NCBI RefSeq assembly: GCF_035982055.1
Contig: NZ_CP108427.1
Coordinates: forward strand, 3,844,001-3,908,000
Reading direction: 5' to 3'
From: Streptomyces sp. NBC_01288
Lineage (GTDB): Bacteria > Actinomycetota > Actinomycetes > Streptomycetales > Streptomycetaceae
DNA: 64,000 bases
The notes below the pieces were generated by a model. It was not told the origin of the DNA, searched no databases, and saw only the letters and a list, made by a program, of their open reading frames with translations. The position numbers and the translations under genes are program-made. How positions within the stretch are numbered: position 1 is the stretch's first letter; each line of letters starts with the position of its first letter. Below are positions 32,307-41,371 of the stretch, piece after piece.

Positions 32307-33596
32307 TCAACGCCATACGGGTTCCAGCCGTGAGAAGTCCCAGGAGTGATCGCCTTTCACACCGGGCCGTACGAGACAGTGGACGAAGGCGGACGCCACG
32401 AGAGCCCGCTTCTCCTCAAGTCCCATCCCGTCGGACTGCCGGCGCTGCTGGACTCCGTCGGGCACACTCACATCTGCATGTGTCTCGGCGAAGAGCAGCT
32501 GTTCAAGGGCCAAGTCCGCGAGCGGCCCACTGATGCTGCACCGCCTGCAACTACGGCATGCGTAGACGTAGGGACTTCTCCTGCTCCTCCCTTTCTCAGC
32601 ACACATGGCGCCGAGACAGATCGTGCCGTCCGCGCACCGAGCCCCACACCGGAGAAAGCCGGTACCGAGATGGCTGGGGGCTGGGTTCCGACTCCCTGTC
32701 AGTCTTGGAGCGCCGCTGCCCCGATGCATGAACAGGCTTCCGGGTGAGAACGTGCTGCACACCGCGCGCCACTGTTCGGGCGCCACGACGGGTTCCCAAC
32801 GACCGACCACCGGTTGGCCTGTCTGCGGAACCACCAGCAGTTCACCTCGGTTCGCCCGATACCCGCACACTCTCGGTGCAGTGATGATCTGGGTGACCGT
32901 CTGCGCATTCGGTGTGCCGCCACGGGTGCCCGTGACACCGAGATCACGCCATTCACGTGCGACGGCCCGGATGGACTTGCCTCCGATACGGTCGGTGATC
33001 GCCTGCTCGACGATTTTGGCCTCGTACGGGTGGAGAGAGAGCCGGTCTTCCCGCCAACCGAAGGGCCGCGGCCCGCTGTGCGGCACCCCCTCCACGGCAC
33101 GGGCCCAGTGCCAGTCCGCCAGTCGTCGACTTCTGATCCGTGTCTCCGTGACCGCCGCGTCCAGCGATCGCATCGCCTGAAACAGCCCCTCCTCCGAGTA
33201 CGGATCTCGGACGCCCCGCGGATCGACGTAGATCCTCCCGGGCGAACTGGTCAACGCGGCGACGAACCGGGCCAGGTCCTCCGCACGTCGATACAGCCGG
33301 TCATCGGCGACACAGACAACTCCTTGGACGCGCTGCCCGTCCTCGGTGTGCCCGCGCCGCAGGTCCACGACCAGGCGGTCGAAGCCGGGTCTGGTCGCTC
33401 CCGCTCTGGACGCGCTGCGGCCGCTGTCGCCGTATGCGGCAACCACCGTGCAACCGTGCTCATGTGCGGTCCGCTCATTGATCCGCATCTGATAGCGCAC
33501 ACCATGACCATCGCGTTGCCGGAAATCCTCCGACGTACGGGCGTAGGACACAACCGGTATCGATGCGCTCGGCTCGCTCGCGGCACTGAGGTTCAC
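32307..33596 (-). CDS. Orphan serine recombinase
   Basis: A 429-residue site-specific serine recombinase of the large-recombinase layout. The resolvase catalytic domain (about 10-165) has the catalytic serine S22 in VVSYARTSED, the arginine-rich RPGFDRLVVDLRRG and the DRLYRRAEDL segment. A recombinase domain follows (PFGWREDRLSLHPYEAKIVEQAI...GTPNAQTVTQII), then a zinc-ribbon region with several cysteines (LRCGARC, CLGAMC, YACRSCRRC). The terminal coiled coil is short, so it is smaller than phage integrases. Base composition looks lower in GC than neighbours. No phage, excisionase or att-like direct repeat is visible, so it may be the remnant of a lost element. Confidence 0.88.
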   Translation of the reverse strand: MNLSAASEPSASIPVVSYARTSEDFRQRDGHGVRYQMRINERTAHEHGCTVVAAYGDSGRSASRAGATRPGFDRLVVDLRRGHTEDGQRVQGVVCVADDRLYRRAEDLARFVAALTSSPGRIYVDPRGVRDPYSEEGLFQAMRSLDAAVTETRIRSRRLADWHWARAVEGVPHSGPRPFGWREDRLSLHPYEAKIVEQAITDRIGGKSIRAVAREWRDLGVTGTRGGTPNAQTVTQIITAPRVCGYRANRGELLVVPQTGQPVVGRWEPVVAPEQWRAVCSTFSPGSLFMHRGSGAPRLTGSRNPAPSHLGTGFLRCGARCADGTICLGAMCAEKGRSRRSPYVYACRSCRRCSISGPLADLALEQLLFAETHADVSVPDGVQQRRQSDGMGLEEKRALVASAFVHCLVRPGVKGDHSWDFSRLEPVWR

Positions 33597-33752
33597 AGCT
33601 CCTCCATTCGATAATTTGCTCTACTGCCACAAGAACGAGCGATCGCCCTCAAGGTCACCCGTGCCGAGCCGGTGATCGTCGCCCTCTCGCGCTCCCGCCC
33701 TCGCCGAAGGACACTCATAGGCCAGGGAGTTGCCGCCGGAGGGGGACGACAC

Positions 33753-36700
33753 ATGCGGGACAGCCATCGGACCGATGCCGAGCGGCTGTTGGTTCGGGCC
33801 GTGGAGGAGGAGGTGCGGCGCTCCGGCGGGCGCACGGACGGGCAGGTGCTGCTGGCGCGGTCCCGGGCCGCTCTGGACGCCATGGCCCAGACGGCGGCCG
33901 AGGAGTACGAGGCCTATACGAGGGCTCTCGACGAGGCGTCGGCGGGGCAGCTCACCTTCGGGCAGCGGTATGCCAAGGAGGGTGGCGGAACTCCCCTGCT
34001 GGTGGCGGGTGTTGGCGCGGTCGCCGCTGTGGTGGCCGACCTCGCCCTCGGGGCCGGGACCGGTACGGCGTTCGGCGCCGGGGTGGCCGTCGGGGTCGTG
34101 GGTGCGGCGGCGACCGTCGTGAAGGTGACCGCCTCGCATCTGCCCGCCGCGCATCACCGCGCGGGTGCCGTGAGTCAGCCCGGCGGTCCGGAGCAGTTGC
34201 GGTTGCAGTGGCTGACGGCGCTGGAGGTGCGGGGCATTCGGCCGTTCCTGGACCAGCAGCGGGTGCTCGCCGCGTCCACCGGGCCGACGCGGAAGCCGGG
34301 GCCGCAGTTGCGTGGTGCGGACAAGAGTGCGGCGGCGCGGAGAAGGAGTGTGCTGGAGCAGTCCTTCGGTCAACTCCCGGATGCTGTGGGGGCGTTCGCC
34401 GGGCGGCGGGTGGAGCTGGCCCGGATTCGGCAACTGGTGCAGGCGGGGCGCGCGAGTACGGAGACCCGGCCGACCGTGGTCGTGCTGCACGGTGCTCCCG
34501 GTTCGGGGCGTACCACTCTCGCGGTGCGGGCCGCGCACGATCTGCGGGACCAGTTCCGCGGTGCCTGCGTGGTGGACCTGCGCGGCGACAGCCCGGGTGA
34601 GCCGCCGTTGCCCACCCGTGACGCCCTGCTGCATCTGCTGAACCGGCTCGGCGCGCCGCGCGAGCAGCTGCTGTTCCGTGAGCGCTCCTCACCCGACCAA
34701 CAGGTCAAGCGGCTGGGCGAGTTGTACCACCAGCACCTGACCGGACTGCCGGTGACGATCGTCCTGGACGACGCCTCCGATATCGCGCAGGTGGCGACGC
34801 TGGTGCCCGAGCGCTCGGACAGCCTGGTGGTGGTCACCGCCCGCAAGCCTCTCGACCTGCCCGCCGAACTCGCCGCCTGGGTGCACCAGTTGCCGGTGGA
34901 GTCGCTGGACTCGGCGGGCGCGGAGGAGCTGCTGGGCGCGGCGGCGCAGGACGGTTCGGAGCCGTACGACGCCGAATCCGCCGACCGCATCAGGGAGTTG
35001 TGCGGCGGGCTGCCGCTGGCGCTGCGGATCGCGGGCTCGTCCCTCGGCCCGCGCTCACCGGGTCGACTGGCCACGGATCTCGGCGCGTACGGACCCGTGG
35101 AACCGGTCGAACGGGCGCTGTGGCTGCGCTACACCGACCAGTCGGACCAGGCCCGCACCCTGCTGCGGCGGCTCGCGCTGGCCGGCCGGGCCTCACTGGG
35201 CGCGGCGGCCGCGGCGGCCCTGCTGGCCACCGACGACACGGAGGCCACCCGCCAACTGGAGGCCCTGTCCCGGGCGGGCCTCATCGACCACGTCCGCGGC
35301 ACCCGCTACCGCCTGCACGACCTGGTCCGCGCCTTCGCCCAGGCCCGCCTCCTCGACGAGGAGGAGCCGGCCGAACGTACCGCCGCGCAGGAGCGGTTGA
35401 TCGTGAACTACGGCGAACTCGCCGACTCCGTCCTGCGGTTGGTCGACGGCAACATGTCGACGCGCTCGGACCGGTTCGGCCCGCACGGCTTCACCTCGCT
35501 CGACGAGGCGCTGCGCTGGCTGGACGACGAGTCGAGCTTCATCACCTCGACGCTGCGGCACGCGGAGGGCGTCGACCAGGGCGCCGTACTGAATCTGCTG
35601 GGCGCGCTGTGCGACTACTGCCTGCTGCGCGGCGACCTCTACCGGCTCGGTGAGATCAGCGAGTTGGCGCAGGCCGTCGACCAGGGGCTGCTTGTCCGCT
35701 CGGTGCAGTGGCGCACCGGTATCGCGGCCCGGCAGCTCGGCGAACTCGACAAGGCGCGCACCACCCTCACCTCCGTCGTCGACCTCTACATGGAGGCCCA
35801 TCACGACGCGGGCGCCGCACGCGCCCTCTGCTCCCTCGGCATCACCCTCCACCACCAGGGCAACCTCACCGAGGCGGCGGCGAAACTCCGCGAGGCCCTC
35901 GACCTGCAAGCTCCGCCCGAACTCGCCACGGACCGCGCCTGGACGATGCACGCCCTGGCCGCCGTAGAGCGGGATCGCGGCCGACTCCCGGAAGCCATGC
36001 GGCTGTTGACCGACTCCCTCGTCCTGCACCGCGCCGGCGAGTCCGTCCACGGCGAGGCCTGGGCCCACTTCCAGCTCGGCCAACTCGGCCTGCGCATGGG
36101 CGACATCCCGCGCGCCGAGTCCGAACTCACCACCGCCCTCGGCCTCTACGGCCGCACCCGCGACGCCCGCGGCGAGGCCTGGGCGCTGACCCAGCTGGCC
36201 CGCGCCCGACTCGTCGCCGGCGACCCGTCCCCCGCGATCGACGGCCTGCGCCAGGCGGCCGCCCGGCACCGCGACAACGAGGACGCCCGCGGCGAGGCCT
36301 GGACCGTCTACTACCTCGGCCAGGCCCTGGAGGAGACCGGCAACCTCGACCTCGCGGTGCGCGAACTGGAACGCTCCCGCACGATGTTCTCCCGCATGCG
36401 CGACGTCTACGGCCTCGCCTGCGCCCGGCACCACTCGGCACGCGTCACCCGCGACCAGCGCGCGGCCCAGACCGGTTCGCTGCGCAACTCCGGGTTCGCC
36501 CGCCAGCTCCTGGTCGACGCCCGCGCCGACTTCCAGCGCATCGGCGTAGCCCACGGCGAGGCCTGGACCTGCCTGGAGCTCGCGGTCGTCGACGCGGGCA
36601 ACGCCCGTACCCAACAGGCGTTGACGCTGTGCGACGAGGCCGTAGGCCTGTTCACCTCGTACGGCGACCACCGCGGCGAGGACTGGGCCCACTTCCTGCG

Positions 36701-36956
36701 CTCCACGCTGCTGCCGTACGCGGCCCCCGGCGGGGTCGTGGTCGGCACGGCGGTCGCCCAGGAGGAACTGGCCCAGCTGTCCCGCGCCCGCCACCCGTTC
36801 CGCGACGAGAAACTCGACGACTACGTGGAGGCGTACCAGCTGCTGCTGGAGCGGGGCGTGAACCTGGAGGCGGGCTGGCAGGCGTGGCGGCTGGGCATGG
36901 TGCCGAGCCGGCATGCACGGGAGGTGATGGGGGTGGCGGTGTCCGGCACCCCCTGA
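33753..36956 (+). CDS. STAND-class NB-ARC ATPase with membrane hairpin and TPR repeats
   Basis: A 1067-residue protein. Residues 1-75 are helical. Residues 79-123 are a glycine/alanine-rich hydrophobic hairpin (LLVAGVGAVAAVVADLALGAG...AVGVVGAAATVV). An NB-ARC NTPase follows with Walker A GAPGSGRTT (247-255), Walker B TIVLDDASD (334-343), the sensor VVVTARK (359-365) and GLPLAL (419-424), then a winged helix (about 480-540) and C-terminal TPRs (about 590-1000) carrying a repeated GEAW motif. There is no N-terminal SARP or LuxR DNA-binding domain, so it is not a typical AfsR-type activator; a membrane-acting STAND sensor is more likely. The start has GGAGGGGGA 6 nt upstream. It diverges from the recombinase. 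Confidence 0.88.
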   Translation: MRDSHRTDAERLLVRAVEEEVRRSGGRTDGQVLLARSRAALDAMAQTAAEEYEAYTRALDEASAGQLTFGQRYAKEGGGTPLLVAGVGAVAAVVADLALGAGTGTAFGAGVAVGVVGAAATVVKVTASHLPAAHHRAGAVSQPGGPEQLRLQWLTALEVRGIRPFLDQQRVLAASTGPTRKPGPQLRGADKSAAARRRSVLEQSFGQLPDAVGAFAGRRVELARIRQLVQAGRASTETRPTVVVLHGAPGSGRTTLAVRAAHDLRDQFRGACVVDLRGDSPGEPPLPTRDALLHLLNRLGAPREQLLFRERSSPDQQVKRLGELYHQHLTGLPVTIVLDDASDIAQVATLVPERSDSLVVVTARKPLDLPAELAAWVHQLPVESLDSAGAEELLGAAAQDGSEPYDAESADRIRELCGGLPLALRIAGSSLGPRSPGRLATDLGAYGPVEPVERALWLRYTDQSDQARTLLRRLALAGRASLGAAAAAALLATDDTEATRQLEALSRAGLIDHVRGTRYRLHDLVRAFAQARLLDEEEPAERTAAQERLIVNYGELADSVLRLVDGNMSTRSDRFGPHGFTSLDEALRWLDDESSFITSTLRHAEGVDQGAVLNLLGALCDYCLLRGDLYRLGEISELAQAVDQGLLVRSVQWRTGIAARQLGELDKARTTLTSVVDLYMEAHHDAGAARALCSLGITLHHQGNLTEAAAKLREALDLQAPPELATDRAWTMHALAAVERDRGRLPEAMRLLTDSLVLHRAGESVHGEAWAHFQLGQLGLRMGDIPRAESELTTALGLYGRTRDARGEAWALTQLARARLVAGDPSPAIDGLRQAAARHRDNEDARGEAWTVYYLGQALEETGNLDLAVRELERSRTMFSRMRDVYGLACARHHSARVTRDQRAAQTGSLRNSGFARQLLVDARADFQRIGVAHGEAWTCLELAVVDAGNARTQQALTLCDEAVGLFTSYGDHRGEDWAHFLRSTLLPYAAPGGVVVGTAVAQEELAQLSRARHPFRDEKLDDYVEAYQLLLERGVNLEAGWQAWRLGMVPSRHAREVMGVAVSGTP
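36051..36680 (+). repeat. 120-bp periodic repeat in the TPR region of the STAND gene
   Basis: GGCGAGGCCT, encoding GEAW, recurs at 36051, 36171 and 36291 with an exact 120-bp period, again at about 36555, and as GGCGAGGACT about 120 bp later. The period of 40 residues is one actinobacterial TPR unit. The DNA-level identity suggests recent repeat duplication or conversion. Confidence 0.8.
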
Positions 36957-36989
36957 GCACCGTTCGTGCGAGCCGCCGGACCGGCCGCC

Positions 36990-37250
36990 TCAGCCCTGCT
37001 TGGCCTTGGGTTCGGCCGGGGCGGCCCCGGACTCGGCCTTCGACTCCGCGGTCGACTCGGCCTTCGGGTCCGCGCCCTCCTTGAAGTCGACCTTGTTCAT
37101 CTGCTTGCTCATGGACTTCATCAGGCCCCAGACGGCCAGGGCCATCACCGCGAACACGATGAAGCCGAGGACGCCGGGGGTGACCTTGTTCTCGTCGACC
37201 TCGGCGAGGGGGACCAGGTGCGTCATTGCCAGGGCTGCGCTTGAGCTCAT
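36990..37250 (-). CDS. Small single-pass membrane protein
   Basis: An 86-residue protein with one transmembrane helix (about residues 23-43, TPGVLGFIVFAVMALAVWGLMKSM), then a basic stretch KSMSKQMNKV and a low-complexity tail rich in Ala, Glu, Ser and Lys. ATG 37250 begins right after the mca stop; ATG 37259 overlaps mca and ATG 37226 (MTHLVPLAEVDENK) is also possible. It is probably co-transcribed with mca. I do not know its function. Similar small proteins are found next to mca in Streptomyces as far as I remember. Confidence 0.78.
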   Translation of the reverse strand: MSSSAALAMTHLVPLAEVDENKVTPGVLGFIVFAVMALAVWGLMKSMSKQMNKVDFKEGADPKAESTAESKAESGAAPAEPKAKQG

Positions 37251-37251
37251 G

Positions 37252-38133
37252 TCAGGCATTGTCGCGGATGCCCGCAAACAGATCGTCCTCGGGGAGGGAG
37301 GTATCGACGAGGGACTTCGCGAGCTCGTACTCCTCGGTCGGCCAGACCTCCTTCTGGATCTCCATCGGCACCCGGAACCAGCCGCCGTCGGGGTCGATCT
37401 GCGTGGCGTGCGCGAGCAGCGCCTTGTCGCGGATCTCGAAGAACTCGGCGCACGGAATGTGAGTGGTGAGCGTGCGCTCGGTGTGCCCCGAGTCGTTCCA
37501 GCGCTTGAGCCACTCCTCGTACGGCGACTCCAGGCCGCGCGCCAGCAGCGCGTTGTGCAGGGCCTCGGTGCGCTGCCGGTTGAAGCCCTGGTTGTAGTAC
37601 AGCTTCTGCGGCCGGTACGCCGGGCCGTACTCCGACTCCGGGTACTTCTCGGTGTCCGTCGCGCCCTCGAACGCCACCATCGAGATCTTGTGGGTCATGA
37701 TGTGGTCGGGGTGCGGGTAACCGCCGTTCTCGTCATAGGTGGTGATCACCTGCGGACGGAACGAACGGATCTGCTTCACCAGCTCGCCGGCCGCCTTGTC
37801 GACGTCCTCCAGCGCGAAGCAGCCCTCGGGCAGCGGCGGCAGCGGGTCGCCCTCGGGCAGCCCCGAGTCGACGAAGCCGAGCCACTCCTGCTTGATGCCG
37901 AGGATCTCGCGGGCCTCGTCCATCTCCTTCTTGCGCACCTCGTGGATGTGCTCCTCGATGTACGTGTCGCCCTGGAGCTTCGGGTTGAGGATGGAGCCGC
38001 GCTCCCCGCCCGTGCAGGTCACGACCAGCACGTCCACCCCCTCGGACACGTACTTCGCCATGGTGGCCGCGCCCTTGCTCGACTCGTCGTCGGGGTGCGC
38101 GTGGACGGCCATCAGTCGCAGCTGGTCAGTCAA
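37252..38133 (-). CDS. mca: Mycothiol S-conjugate amidase
   Basis: A 293-residue zinc-dependent amidase of the MshB/Mca (LmbE-like) family. It cleaves mycothiol S-conjugates of toxins and drugs to a mercapturic acid, which is exported, and glucosaminyl inositol, which is recycled. The zinc motif AHPDDE (about 12-17, H13 and D16) and the third ligand in GYPHPDHIMTH are present. The Mca-type segments CTGGERGSILNP and DDLFAGIRDNA distinguish it from MshB. Its presence confirms an actinobacterial host. A small membrane protein gene follows immediately; DUF4307 is divergent. Confidence 0.95.
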   Translation of the reverse strand: MTDQLRLMAVHAHPDDESSKGAATMAKYVSEGVDVLVVTCTGGERGSILNPKLQGDTYIEEHIHEVRKKEMDEAREILGIKQEWLGFVDSGLPEGDPLPPLPEGCFALEDVDKAAGELVKQIRSFRPQVITTYDENGGYPHPDHIMTHKISMVAFEGATDTEKYPESEYGPAYRPQKLYYNQGFNRQRTEALHNALLARGLESPYEEWLKRWNDSGHTERTLTTHIPCAEFFEIRDKALLAHATQIDPDGGWFRVPMEIQKEVWPTEEYELAKSLVDTSLPEDDLFAGIRDNA

Positions 38134-38260
38134 GACTCAATCCTCAGTAGGTCGGCGCCCCGGTGTATTGGGGTGCGATCGGCGGCTTCTATAGTGACCG
38201 AATCGGGAGGCGAATAATTCCGGGGGCCCGCTTCCACGGCCCCTTGCCGAGAGGACGATC

Positions 38261-38659
38261 ATGAGTACGGCGAGTACGCGACTGCCCGAGGGCCGTTACG
38301 GCCGCTCGTCGGACGAGCGTGCCGACCACAAGCTCAGGATCGCCGGCGCCGTCCTCGCGGCGATGCTGCTCGCCCTCGTCGGGTACTTCGCCTACCACTA
38401 CGTCGTCGAGGCCAAGATCAGCGCCGAGGTGATCACCTTCCAGGCCTCGGGCAACGAGGTCAAGGTGCATCTGGAGGTCCACAAGGACTCCGGGACCACC
38501 GGCTACTGCACCCTGCGCTCCCAGGCCGCCGACCAGTCCGAGGTGGGCCGCGCCGACTTCCACTTCGGCGGCTCCGCGACCCGCATCGACCGGGTCGTCA
38601 CCCTGCGCACCACGGCCAGGGGCACCACGGCCGAGCTGCTGGGCTGCCACTCCGACTGA
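38261..38659 (+). CDS. DUF4307 membrane protein
   Basis: A 132-residue protein with a polar N-terminus, one transmembrane helix (about 27-48, LRIAGAVLAAMLLALVGYFAYHYV) and an extracytoplasmic beta-rich domain ending in GTTAELLGCHSD. This is the DUF4307 layout of actinobacteria, a family of unknown function regularly found between mca and greA. Two cysteines (in YCTL and GCHS) could form a disulfide outside the membrane. Confidence 0.88.
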   Translation: MSTASTRLPEGRYGRSSDERADHKLRIAGAVLAAMLLALVGYFAYHYVVEAKISAEVITFQASGNEVKVHLEVHKDSGTTGYCTLRSQAADQSEVGRADFHFGGSATRIDRVVTLRTTARGTTAELLGCHSD

Positions 38660-38827
38660 CGTCACCCTTGTTACGTAGGCGCTGACCAGCGTTGACGTAT
38701 ATCTGACGGCTTATGTCCTCCCCCTGACGCCATTGAATTGTTAGGCTCGTGGTTTCGCCCTTCCATGAAGGAACATTCTTCTGGGTAGGGCGATGCTTTG
38801 TATTCCCAGTACCTACGAGGAGCACCT

Positions 38828-39328
38828 GTGACCCAGACCAGCGAAGACGTCACCTGGCTCACGCAGGAGGCGTACACCAAGCTCAAGGACGAGCTGGAGT
38901 ACCTGTCTGGTCCCGCGCGCGCCGAGATCACCGTGAAGATCGCGGCCGCTCGCGAGGAGGGCGACCTGCGCGAGAACGGCGGGTACCACGCGGCCAAGGA
39001 GGAGCAGGGCAAGCAGGAGCTCCGTATCCGCCAGCTGACCCAGCTTCTGGAGAAGGCCAAGGTCGGCGAGGCTCCGGCGTCGTCGGACGGCGCGGTCGCG
39101 CCCGGCATGGTCGTCACGATCGCCTTCGACGGCGACGAGAGCGACACGACGACCTTCCTGCTCGCCTCGCGCGAGTACGCGAGCGCCGACATCGAGACCT
39201 ACTCGCCGCAGTCCCCGCTGGGCTCCGGCGTGCTCGGCCACAAGGTCGGCGAGGTGGCGCAGTACGAGCTGCCCAACGGCAAGAAGGCCTCGGTGACGAT
39301 CCTCAAGGCCGTGCCGTACAACGGCTGA
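38828..39328 (+). CDS. greA: Transcription elongation factor GreA
   Basis: A 166-residue GreA protein. The N-terminal antiparallel coiled coil (about 5-80) includes the acidic tip REEGDLRENGGYHAAKEEQ that reaches into the RNA polymerase secondary channel to trigger RNA cleavage. The C-terminal FKBP-like domain ends GKKASVTILKAVPYNG. The start is GTG 38828 with GAGGAG about 6 nt upstream. It is a core gene, monocistronic, closed by a GC-rich hairpin. Confidence 0.96.
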   Translation: MTQTSEDVTWLTQEAYTKLKDELEYLSGPARAEITVKIAAAREEGDLRENGGYHAAKEEQGKQELRIRQLTQLLEKAKVGEAPASSDGAVAPGMVVTIAFDGDESDTTTFLLASREYASADIETYSPQSPLGSGVLGHKVGEVAQYELPNGKKASVTILKAVPYNG

Positions 39329-39353
39329 CCCTCAGGACCCCCGCCCTTCGGCG

Positions 39354-39384
39354 AGCCCCCGGCGACCTTGCGGCGCCGGGGGCT
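39354..39384. terminator. Terminator between convergent greA and ABC permease gene
   Basis: AGCCCCCGGCG (39354-39364) and CGCCGGGGGCT (39374-39384) form a perfect 11-bp stem with a 9-nt loop, followed by TCGTCG. It can serve both strands. Confidence 0.8.
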
Positions 39385-39397
39385 TCGTCGTGCGTCC

Positions 39398-40255
39398 TCA
39401 GGCCGTCGCCGAGCGGTACTTCCGTACCGCCAGCGTCCGGAATACGAGGATGATCAGCAGCGAGTAGATCAGTGAGGCCCACACCGGGTGCACCATGGGC
39501 CAGGCGTCCGAGGGCGACTGTCCCGGGTTGGCGAAGAGCACCCGGCAGGCCTGCACGGTGGCGCTGAAGGGGTTCCACTCGGCGATGTGGCGCAGCCAGG
39601 GCGTCATGTTGCTGGTGTCCACGAACGCGTTCGAGATGAACGTGACCGGGAAGAGCCAGATCAGTCCGCCGGAGGTGGCCGCCTCGGGCGTACGGACGCT
39701 GAGCCCGATCAGGGCGCCGATCCAGGTGAACGCGTACCCGAGCAGAAGCAGCAGCCCGAAGGCGCCGAGCACCTTGCCGGCGTTGGTGCCCCCGTCCGAC
39801 CCGACCCGCCAGCCGACCAGCAGGGCGACTATCGCGAGGACCAGCAGGGTCAGCGCGGTCTGCACGAGGTCCGCGAGCGTCCGCCCGGTCAGCACCGCGC
39901 CGCGCGCCATGGGCAGCGAACGGAACCGGTCGATGAGGCCCTTGTGCATGTCGTCGGCGATGCCCGCCCCGGAACTGGCGGTGGCGAAGGTGACGGTCTG
40001 CGCGAAGATGCCGGCCATCAGGAAGTTCTTGTAGTCGGTGGCGCTGGTGCTGCCGCCGATCTGCATGGAACCGCCGAAGACGTAGGTGAACAGCACCACG
40101 AACATGATGGGTTGGATCAGTCCGAAGATGACCATCTCGGGAATCCGGCTCATGCGGATCAGGTTGCGCTTGGCGACGACCAGTGAGTCGTGCACGGACT
40201 GGCCCAGCGCGCTGCTCGGCGCCGCGACCGGCGCGGCATCGGTGACGGCACTCAC
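39398..40255 (-). CDS. ABC-2 type exporter permease (DrrB-like)
   Basis: A 285-residue permease with six hydrophobic helices and the ABC-2 pattern (PIMFVVLFTYVFGGSM, then FRSLPMARGAVLTGRTLAD and FPVTFISNAFVDTSNMTPWLRHIAEWNPFSATVQACR). The last stretch is characteristic of the daunorubicin-resistance DrrB group. GTG 40255 overlaps the ATPase stop by GTGA. With the ATPase it should form a drug or lipid exporter. The substrate is unknown. Confidence 0.9.
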   Translation of the reverse strand: MSAVTDAAPVAAPSSALGQSVHDSLVVAKRNLIRMSRIPEMVIFGLIQPIMFVVLFTYVFGGSMQIGGSTSATDYKNFLMAGIFAQTVTFATASSGAGIADDMHKGLIDRFRSLPMARGAVLTGRTLADLVQTALTLLVLAIVALLVGWRVGSDGGTNAGKVLGAFGLLLLLGYAFTWIGALIGLSVRTPEAATSGGLIWLFPVTFISNAFVDTSNMTPWLRHIAEWNPFSATVQACRVLFANPGQSPSDAWPMVHPVWASLIYSLLIILVFRTLAVRKYRSATA

Positions 40256-41268
40256 TTCGCGGCCTCCTTCTTCTGCTTGCGGTCCTTGGGGGTCTGGTTC
40301 TCGTCCGTGCCGTTCTCCTCGGCCTTCTCCTCTGCCACGTGGCCTGTCAGGGACAGGAACACATCGTCGAGGGTGGGGCGGCGGAGGCCGATGTCGTCGA
40401 TCTCGATGCCGCGGGAGTCGAGCTCGCGGATCACCTCGGCCAGGAGCTTCGCGCCGCCGGTGACGGGGACGGTGAGCTTGCGGGTGTGCTCCTCGACCGT
40501 GGTGTCGCCCTTGCCGAAGCCGAGAAGGACCTCGGAGGCGATCGCGATGTGGTCGCGCTCGTGCACGACGACCTCGACGCGCTCGCCGCCGGTGCGGGCC
40601 TTGAGCTGGTCTGAGGTGCCGCGGGCGATGACGCGGCCGTGGTCGACCACCGCGATGTCGTGCGCGAGGTGGTCGGCCTCCTCCAGGTACTGGGTGGTCA
40701 GCAGGAGTGTCGTACCGCCGGAGACGAGCTGTTTGATGACCTCCCACAGCATCTGACGGTTGCGCGGGTCGAGGCCGGTGGTCGGCTCGTCCATGAACAT
40801 CACGGGCGGGGAGACGACGAGCGCCGCCGCCAGGTCGAGTCGGCGGCGCATGCCTCCGGAGTAGGTCTTGGCCGTGCGGTCGGCCGCGTCCGCGAGGTTG
40901 AACTGGTCGAGCAGCTGGTCGGCCCGGGCCTTCGCGGCCTTGGCCTTCATCTGGTAGAGCTGGCCGACCATTTGAAGGTTCTCCCGGCCGGTCAGGTACT
41001 CGTCGACCGCGGCGAACTGGCCGGAGAGGCCGATGGAGCGCCGCACCTCGTTGGGCTGCTTCAGCACGTCGAGGCCGGCGACGACCAGTTTGCCGCTGTC
41101 GGGGCGCAGCAGGGTGGTCAGGCAGCGGACGGCGGTCGTCTTGCCCGCGCCGTTGGGCCCGAGCAGGCCCAGCACGGTGCCCTCGGGGACATCGAGGTCG
41201 ACGCCGTCCAGAGCTTTCACATCGCCGAAGGTTTTCACCAGGCCTTCGGCATAGATGGCGCCTGGCAT
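40252..41268 (-). CDS. ABC exporter ATP-binding protein (DrrA family)
   Basis: A 338-residue ABC ATPase with Walker A GPNGAGKTT (37-45), signature YSGGMRRRLDLAAAL, Walker B VMFMDEPTTGLD and the H-loop region TQYLEEAD. A DrrA-type C-terminal extension and a Lys/Glu-rich tail (KAEENGTDENQTPKDRKQKKEAAK) follow. ATG 41268 has GGAGA 6 nt upstream; GTG 41280 is an alternative. It is expressed from a promoter whose spacer is filled by a perfect operator, so the exporter is likely inducible. Confidence 0.92.
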   Translation of the reverse strand: MPGAIYAEGLVKTFGDVKALDGVDLDVPEGTVLGLLGPNGAGKTTAVRCLTTLLRPDSGKLVVAGLDVLKQPNEVRRSIGLSGQFAAVDEYLTGRENLQMVGQLYQMKAKAAKARADQLLDQFNLADAADRTAKTYSGGMRRRLDLAAALVVSPPVMFMDEPTTGLDPRNRQMLWEVIKQLVSGGTTLLLTTQYLEEADHLAHDIAVVDHGRVIARGTSDQLKARTGGERVEVVVHERDHIAIASEVLLGFGKGDTTVEEHTRKLTVPVTGGAKLLAEVIRELDSRGIEIDDIGLRRPTLDDVFLSLTGHVAEEKAEENGTDENQTPKDRKQKKEAAK

Positions 41269-41371
41269 ATCAGTCTCCACGTCGTCGGGGATTCTTTGAA
41301 AAGCCTAGGTATGTGTCTTTTGTTCTGCCCGTGGGAGCGGCATGCTGCTGCCTGCGGGCGACACGAGACAC

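Noticed and set aside
32307..36956. Prophage or integrative element
   Set aside because: Only the recombinase suggests mobility. No structural phage, replication or transfer genes and no tRNA-flanking direct repeat were seen.
33753..36956. SARP/AfsR-type antibiotic regulator
   Set aside because: The NB-ARC and TPR parts are similar, but the N-terminus is a membrane hairpin with no BTAD or OmpR-type DNA-binding domain, and no biosynthetic cluster is nearby.
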